Assembly: GCA_963822825.1 (NCBI GenBank)
Contig: CAWGIW010000006.1
Location: forward strand, 62,001 to 126,000
Source: JAWWPY01 sp963822825
Lineage (GTDB): Bacteria > Actinomycetota > Actinomycetes > Streptosporangiales > Streptosporangiaceae
Length of the DNA stretch: 64,000 nucleotides
Direction: 5' to 3'
A program made the position numbers and the translations under genes. The notes under the pieces are model-generated. The model had not been told where the DNA came from and did no database searches. It saw nothing but the letters and a program-made list of their open reading frames with translations. Below are positions 58,820-64,000 of the stretch, piece by piece; positions within the stretch are counted from its first letter, which is position 1; the number at the start of each line of letters is the position of its first letter.

Positions 58820-59713
58820 CTACCGGCGCGAGCGCGCTGGCAACTCGCTGGCACCGGACGGGGTCGCTGGTAGCCCGTTGTCCAGCCCCCAGAGCCAGTA
58901 GTCGATGGATCGCACAAAGCCCCACGCGATTGCCTTGGCCCGGTCGAGCTGTCCGTTCTCAACGACCGTGTCGAGCAGGCCGGTGATGGCCTGCGGGCTG
59001 GGAAGATCGTCGGCCCGGGTCCAGAGCAGTTCCGCGACCGAGCGTTCGGGGGCTCCCACTGCCGCATCGGGGTCGATCGCCACCCAGCGCTGCCCTGGGC
59101 GCTGGCTGGTAAGGACGTTGTCGTAGTGCAGGTCGGTGTGGACCAGCAGGTGCGCGGTGTCGCGGGCAAGGCCGGCGGCGAGCCTGGCTGCCAGCGTGAT
59201 CCACTGGCCGGGCAGCGGGCCCTGAAGCGACCGCTGGCGTGCCGGGATCGTGGCGGCGAGCTGGCGGGCCTGGGCGCGCAGCGAGGGGAAGGATCCTGAT
59301 GGTGTGATGGCCAGCGTGCGGATCAGGGTTCCTGCCGCGGCTGCGGCCTCGGCCACGGGAATGGCGGCCAGCGACCGCGAGGCGTCGAGGCGCTCCAGGA
59401 GCAGGGCGCCGCGCGGCGCGTCGCAGGCGGCCAGTTCGACGGCGGCTCGTGCCCGCCATGCGGCCAGCGCGTCCGCCTCTTTCCTGGCCCGCCCGGGTGG
59501 CCAGGTCAGCTTGAGCGCAAGCGGCCGGCCGCCCTGGCGGACCGGCAGGACGACCGCGTTGTACCCGCGCCCCAGCAGGCCGCCGTCAGTGGTGAGATCC
59601 CACTGGCTGGCGAGGTCGTGGAGCAGGGAGGGCAAGGCGGCCATCCATGCTTTCCCCTCCGGTGACCCGGCGGCGGCGAAGTCGGTAGCCGCCAGGCCTG
59701 CCAGAGCTTGCAT
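58820..59713 (-). CDS. Aminoglycoside/hydroxyurea phosphotransferase-like kinase
   Basis: This is a phosphotransferase-fold kinase of the streptomycin 6-kinase group. The catalytic loop is HTDLHYDNVLTS with the active aspartate. The metal-binding motif that follows is AIDPDAAVGAPE. The nucleotide-binding region near residue 60 has LALKLTWPPG with the conserved lysine. At 297 residues it is slightly shorter than typical StrN/Aph(6) proteins. ATG 59713 follows GGAAGGAGA. The role could be antibiotic resistance or metabolite phosphorylation; there is no producer cluster beside it. Confidence 0.82.
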   Translation of the reverse strand: MQALAGLAATDFAAAGSPEGKAWMAALPSLLHDLASQWDLTTDGGLLGRGYNAVVLPVRQGGRPLALKLTWPPGRARKEADALAAWRARAAVELAACDAPRGALLLERLDASRSLAAIPVAEAAAAAGTLIRTLAITPSGSFPSLRAQARQLAATIPARQRSLQGPLPGQWITLAARLAAGLARDTAHLLVHTDLHYDNVLTSQRPGQRWVAIDPDAAVGAPERSVAELLWTRADDLPSPQAITGLLDTVVENGQLDRAKAIAWGFVRSIDYWLWGLDNGLPATPSGASELPARSRR

Positions 59714-59902
59714 CGCGGTCTCCTTCCGTCTCAAGACCGGTTACCGGACTGCGAGAGGCGCACGCTCGTGCGGCTCACGCAGGGCCGCTCGGCTGGCCCG
59801 GGTGCGGGTGCCTGGTCGCGGTGCCCCCAGTTCCGGTTGCCTGCTGCGCTTTCCTCTTCCAGCTTCAGGGCTGTTCTGCGATCGTCAGCCTCGGGTTAGC
59901 GT

Positions 59903-60683
59903 TCACGCGTCGCGGAACCGGAGCAGGAGGCTGCCGGCCAGGAGGGCTGCGGCGGCCCAGGCGGCGAGCACGCCGAGGCCGGCCCAGGGGCTGATCGGGA
60001 GGGTGCTCAGGCCGGTGCTGGCCTGGATTTCCAGTCCGGCGGTCATCGGCGCGATCTGCTGCAGGTGCCGGTGCCAGCCCGGGCTGGTGACGGCCAGGCC
60101 GAGGACCGGGAATAGGTACAGCAAGCCGAGCACGGTCCCGATGGCGGTGGCGGCGTCCCGGACGGCGGTGGCGACGCCGAGGCTGAGCAGGGCGATCAGG
60201 GCGAGGTAGAGCACGGTCCCGGCGGCGGCGCGCAGCACCGTCGGGTCGGCGAGGGACAGGTCGGGGTAGCCGCGCGCCGGGCCGTAGCCCTGGCTGGGCA
60301 GGATCAGCCGCCCGGCCAGCAACGAGCCGAGAACGGCTAGCGGCGCCGGCGGCCAGCGCCAGGGCCGTGACGACGGCGGCCTTGGCGGCCAGCACGAGGC
60401 TCCGGCGGGGCACCGCGGCCAGGGTGGCGCGGATCATGCCGGTGGCGTACTCCCCGGTGACGGCCAGGACGGCGATGACGGCGACGACCGTCTGGCCGAC
60501 GTCGGTGCCGGTGAGGCTGAGCTGGGTGATGTCGGGGTGGCAGGCGGCCGAGGAGGTGCAGGACAGCGCGGCGGAGGTGGCGGCGCTGACAGCCACGGTG
60601 ACCGCGACTGCGGCGAGCAGCAGCCACCTGGTGCCGGGCAAGGTGCGGACCTTAGTCCACTCGGCGCTCAGTGCCCTGGTCAT
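59903..60683 (-). CDS. ABC-2 type permease, with an apparent 1-base frameshift
   Basis: This is a drug-efflux type ABC-2 permease. The first frame from ATG 60683 (MTRALSAEWTKVRTLPGTRW) has a membrane helix and the conserved GEYATGMIRATLAAVPRR motif. It fails at about 60338, where AALAAGA would lead into AVLGSLLAGRLILPS. The second frame carries four more helices and ends LLLRFRDA at 59903. One base is missing. Repaired length is about 260 residues. Its ATG overlaps the upstream permease stop by four bases. It belongs to the efflux operon read from 63.1 kb. Confidence 0.75.
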
Positions 60684-62238
60684 GCGTCCCTCCGGCGGAG
60701 CAGGAACGCGGCCAGGGCGAGGGCGAGCGCGGCCCAGGCGCATAGCACCGCGAAGCCGGCCAGCGGCGAGAGCGGGTAGTAGCCGTACTGCGGTATGTAG
60801 GCGTTGCTGACCTGGGGGTAGGCGGGGAGGACCTGCTGCACGGCGAACGCGGCGGCCGGGGTGACGCGCAGCAGCCAGGCCGCGGCCGCGCCCTGCAGGA
60901 CCGCCATCGGGCCGGTGAAGAAGAAGGGCACGACGACCAGCGCGATCGTCACGGTGACCGGCCCGGCACCGTGCCGCCAGATCACGCCCAGGGCCAGAGC
61001 GAGGATGGCGGCCACAGCGAGGAGCGCCGCGGTGCCAGCTATCACCCGTGCCTGGGTGAACCCGCCGACCGGGAAGATGTAATATCCGCTGCCGCGCAGC
61101 ATGCGCTCGCCGAGCAGGACCGCGGCGGCCGATCCGGCCAGCCCGGCGGCGAAGGCGACCGCGCCGGTCACGATCGCCTTGGCGGCCAGGACCTGGCCGC
61201 GGCGCGGGGCGGCGGCGAGCGTGGTGCGGATCAGGCCGCGCCGGTACTCAGCGGTGATGAACATCGTTCCCACCACGAGCACCACGATCAGCCCGGCGAA
61301 CGCCCCGATGATCCCCTGGTCGGCGGGCCTGCCGCTACCCGCGGAGTTCCTCACGGAAGGCGCGATGTCGCCCGATCCCTGCACTGTGAAGACCCCGCCG
61401 GCCTGGCGGTACCCGCCGGGCAGGGGCTTGTCCGCGGCGCCGGACCCGAGATCCTGGCCGGCCTACTGGCTGCCGGGCTGGGCGCCTGCCACGGTGACGT
61501 GGTCAAAGACTCCGCTGGCCGGGGTCGGAGCCGGCGTTCTCGTCCGTGACCGAGTCCGGTGAGGCGACGAACATGCCGGCCTGCGCGGCCGCGGCCAGCC
61601 CGGGCAGGCGGGCGGTGCCCACCAGGGCCCAGTGAGAGCCGTCCGCGGAGTCGTACCCGGTCAGCGTGTCGCCGGAGCGGACCAGCCGCAGCCACCGCGG
61701 GAAGGCGGCGGACGCGCCGCCGGGCAGGCCGGCGATGTCATTGGTGTAGTCGTACTGCATCCGCGCCCCGTGGCTGCCGGTGACCGTCATCGCCGCGTAC
61801 GCCGAGCCCTGCCGCAGGCTTGCCTTGATGATGATCCCGGCCTTGGCCCACGCCGGGCATCGCGGACGTCCCGCCCGCGATGCCCGGCGTGGCCGAGCCG
61901 GCCAGCGACGTCACCCGCGCGGTCACGGTGCCGTCGCCGGGCAGTGGCTGGCGGACGAAGTAGAAGCTGTCGGTCACCATCTCGCCGCCCGGGCCGAGCG
62001 GCGGGGCGGGGCAGGCGCCGCCGGCCATCTGGCCGTCCGGGAGGACCTTGCCGCACGGCAGGCCGTGATAGCCGGACGTGGCCCAGATCCCGATCCCGGC
62101 GGTCAGCAGCGCCGAGACGACCATGGCGATAACCCAGCCGCGGACCGTGACGAACTTGGTCCACTCGGCGTACAGCAGGCGCCCGAAGCCGGCCCGCTCG
62201 GTGGCGGGGCGCCGCGGCGTCACGGTCGCGGCGGTCAC
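60680..62238 (-). pseudogene. Large ABC-2 type permease, broken by two frameshifts and an in-frame TAG
   Basis: The frames together give one protein of about 519 residues. From GTG 62238 there is the first helix (GRLLYAEWTKFVTVRGWV) and an extracellular beta-rich domain (DSFYFVRQPLPGDGTVTARV, then WLRLVRSGDTLTGYDSADG). Next comes VFDHVTVAGAQPGSQ and a TAG at 61463-61465 where relatives have Trp. Then come VFTVQGSGDIAP and the last five helices with ITAEYRRGLIRTTL. Frame changes fall near 61850 and 61535. The nonsense codon needs a substitution, not an indel, so real decay is possible. Confidence 0.7.
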
Positions 62239-63085
62239 CGGGCCTCCCCGGCGGCCGCGCGGAACTCCGCCGCGTCGCGGGTGAGCTCCAGGTAGGCCTC
62301 TTCAAGGGTCGCGCGGTGCGCCGACACCTCGGAGACCGGCACCGAATGCTCGCTCAGCAGCGCGATGACCCGCCCGGCTGGCAGCCCCGACACGGTGAGC
62401 GCGTCCGGGCCGTCAGCGGCCGCGCTGGCGCCCGCCCGCGCCAGCGCCGTGACCGCCGCCTCCGGCGCGGTCGTGCGGACCGTGACCCGGTCACCGGAGA
62501 CAGCCGCCAGCAGGTCAGCTGTGCTGGTGTCGGCGATCACCTTGCCGCGGCCAGCGATGACCAGGCGCCCGGCGGTGTCCTGCAGCTCGCTCATCAGGTG
62601 GCTCGACACCAGCACGGCCCGGCCCTCGGCGGCCAGCGAGGCCAGGAAGCCGCGCATCCAGATGATCCCCTCGGGGTCCATGCCGTTGAACGGCTCGTCC
62701 AGCATCAAGACCGGCGGGTCGCCGAGCAGCGCCGCGGCGATCCCCAGCCGCTGCCGCATGCCGAGGGAGTAACCGCCGGCCTTCCGCCGCGCGGCTTTCC
62801 CCAGGCCCACCTGGGCGAGCACCGCGTCGGCCCGGCTGGCGGGCAGGCCCTGGGACCGGGCCAGCCACAGCAGGTGGTTTCGGCCGGTGCGGCCGGGCTG
62901 CAGCGCGGACGCGTCAAGCAGCGACCCGATCAGGGTCAGCGGGCGGCGCAGCGCAGCGTACCGCTGCCCGCATACCAGCGCCTGGCCCGCGTCCGGCGCG
63001 TCCAGGCCCAGGATCACCCGCATCGTAGTCGACTTCCCGGCCCCGTTCGGGCCGACGAACCCGGTGACCTGACCGGGCCGGACAT
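62235..63085 (-). pseudogene. ABC transporter ATPase for drug efflux, 5'-truncated
   Basis: This is the ATPase of the efflux operon. Walker A (VGPNGAGKSTT), the signature (YSLGMRQRLGIAAAL), Walker B (LMLDEPFNGMD) and the H-loop (VSSHLMS) are intact, followed by the C-terminal domain of this family. The normal first 25-30 residues, including the A-loop strand, are missing. A TGA lies at 63086-63088 just before VRPGQVTGF, and only about 40 bases separate it from the operator. A few bases seem to be lost within a TTGACA...GTCCGG sequence. Without an initiation site the gene is probably not functional as written. It overlaps the permease by four bases. Confidence 0.72.
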
Positions 63086-63123
63086 GTCAACCTCCGCGCC
63101 TTGTCGTCACGTTCACTCAGCCC

Positions 63124-63166
63124 ACGCTATACCGTCAAACGCTATACCGCAAGACGGTATAGCGTT
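63124..63166. promoter_or_regulatory. Operator array upstream of the efflux operon
   Basis: Direct copies of acgctataccg lie at 63124-63134 and 63139-63149, fifteen bases apart. The inverted copy cggtatagcgtt at 63155-63166 pairs perfectly over 12 bases with aacgctataccg at 63138-63149 around a 5-base spacer. This is the layout of a TetR/PadR/GntR-type dimer operator with an extra half site. The regulator gene is not in the window. Confidence 0.75.
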
Positions 63167-63565
63167 CCGCGTGGTTACTGGAAGACCGGATCCGCCGACG
63201 TCCCGAGCATCGGCGTGGCGGCCAAGCAGATTTAGGTTCGGCTATGCGATGTCCGGCCTGGCTGCCTAATTCCCGTCCAGGCGCAGCCCTGGTGATGGGT
63301 GAGCCGACTGCGGACGCCGGGAACTGGTCCGCTTCCCAGCGGGTGTTACCCGCGTAATAGCACGTCGGAGGTATATCCGTTGGATTTTTCGCCGTTGCTA
63401 CCGAGACCCCAGAAGGCACCCGACGCGGGTAAACATTCACCCCGCGACGCTGAGCGGCATGTGCGGGCCAGGGCCAGCGCCAGTAGCCGGTGATTGGGCT
63501 GCTGGCCGCCTCAGGTGAATCCGCTCGCCTTCGATGGCGCAGAGGACCAGGCCCACGTTCGACGC
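63167..63565. other. Gene-poor stretch between the efflux operon and the DMT exporter
   Basis: About 400 bases have no frame I can assign. The open frame on the minus strand at 63135-63440 starts inside the operator and has no family features. No hairpin of note was seen. Confidence 0.4.
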
Positions 63566-64000
63566 TTACGATGTTCCCCGCGCGGGGGCAGGCGTGGCGT
63601 CGCGGTGGTCGTGGGGCTGGGGCGTTCGGGCGCCGACTCGGGTGGCGCCGATTCCGGCGACGACTACGAAGAGGATGCCGACGGCTGCTGCCGCGTTCGG
63701 GATCTGCCCGAGGATGAGCAGGCCGGCCAGCAGCGCGATGGCGGGTTCCAGGCTCATCAGGGTGCCGAAGGCGCTGGCGGTTAGGCGCCGCAGGGCGAGG
63801 AGTTCCAGGCTGAACGGCAGCACGGGATGCAGCGCGGCCAGCGCCAGCATGGCGGCAAGCAGCGGCCAGGTTATCCTGCCCAGACCGGAGGAAAAGGCGG
63901 CAGGCAGCGCTACGATGCCGGCCACTGGCATGGAGACGGCCAGCCCGCTGAGGCCGGTGACCCGGTCGCCGACGTGCTGGGTCAGCAGGATGTAGGTGCC
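63566..64000 (-). CDS. DMT/EamA (RhtA-like) exporter, 5' part beyond the window
   Basis: This is the C-terminal half of a drug/metabolite-transporter-family exporter cut by the right edge. The frame stays open from 64000 (TYILLTQHVGDRVTGLSGLA is readable there), then VSMPVAGIVALPAAF. Further helices follow (LLAAMLALAALHPVLPFSLE, then LMSLEPAIALLAGLLILGQ, the EamA signature near the end). A hydrophilic tail ends it. Substrates in the family include threonine, homoserine and other metabolites. Confidence 0.85.
   Translation of the reverse strand, partial: GTYILLTQHVGDRVTGLSGLAVSMPVAGIVALPAAFSSGLGRITWPLLAAMLALAALHPVLPFSLELLALRRLTASAFGTLMSLEPAIALLAGLLILGQIPNAAAAVGILFVVVAGIGATRVGARTPQPHDHRDATPAPARGTS

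Noticed and set aside
58654..59169. Relic integrase or transposase near 58.7 kb
   Set aside because: A few suggestive residues only, no catalytic motif and no terminal repeats.
63135..63440. 101-codon minus-strand frame as the missing regulator of the efflux operon
   Set aside because: No helix-turn-helix or other motif, and it overlaps the operator.

Overview
The window looks like a chromosomal segment of a high-GC Gram-positive actinobacterium. No replicon origin, rRNA, tRNA, prophage, CRISPR array or intact insertion sequence is visible. The actinobacterial assignment rests on gene families largely confined to that phylum: a DUF3040 protein, a DUF5999 small protein, an Rv2578c-type radical SAM protein, two mycothiol-dependent maleylpyruvate isomerase-like proteins, SteA/SteB(MctB), a class F sortase with a DUF4397 partner, and a TlyA-NadK-RecN chain. 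A lineage near Streptosporangiales or Catenulisporales is a guess only.

Layout. 0.2-3.6 kb: a circularly permuted ATP-grasp / alpha-E / transglutaminase-like operon. 3.8-6.8 kb: a small membrane protein with a repeat tail, then a CHAD protein translationally coupled to a ParA-type ATPase. 6.8-12.9 kb: an epoxide-hydrolase-like enzyme, a DUF3040 protein, a radical SAM protein with a probable leaderless promoter, a DesK/DesR-like two-component system, and a cysteine dioxygenase-rhodanese pair. 13.1-25.7 kb: classical menaquinone biosynthesis (menF, then menD-menC-menB with divergent menE). A five-gene peptide/nickel-type ABC importer (dppA-D-F-C-B order) is inserted between menF and menD. 26.0-32.8 kb: a principal-like sigma factor, a patatin-like lipase, an AraC regulator overlapping azlCD, a GNAT, a class V aminotransferase and a mycothiol-type enzyme. 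33.1-36.7 kb: a heterodimeric ABC exporter with one degenerate ATP site. 37-43 kb: DUF5999, a small hydrolase, uvrA, a second mycothiol-type enzyme and a metallo-beta-lactamase-fold hydrolase. 43.2-56.7 kb, all on the minus strand: a cell-surface and cell-wall block. In transcription order it runs small protein, tlyA, nadK, recN, steA, steB, MraY-like, murJ and a glycosyltransferase. A separate membrane protein, DUF4397 and sortase follow. Most junctions are overlaps of 1-8 bases, so translation is probably coupled. 56.9-59.7 kb: SCP2-like protein, Nei-type DNA glycosylase, VOC protein and an antibiotic-kinase-like protein. 59.9-63.2 kb: a visibly damaged ABC-2 drug-efflux operon behind an elaborate operator. 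The right edge cuts through a DMT/EamA exporter.

The strongest single pattern is the number of one-base reading-frame breaks: about 17 in 64 kb. They hit genes that should be intact in a living cell (menF, nadK, tlyA, steA, nei, dppC), usually in G/C runs. The simplest reading is uncorrected indel error in the assembly, and the coordinates given here join the two halves of each gene. The efflux operon at 60-63 kb differs: it also carries an in-frame TAG and lacks the start of its ATPase, so it may be truly decaying. I saw no convincing new defence or mobile system. The most interesting candidates are the CHAD-ParA coupling, the operator array at 63.1 kb, recurrent in-frame minisatellites in protein tails, and the coupled wall-precursor/sporulation-septum gene chain.
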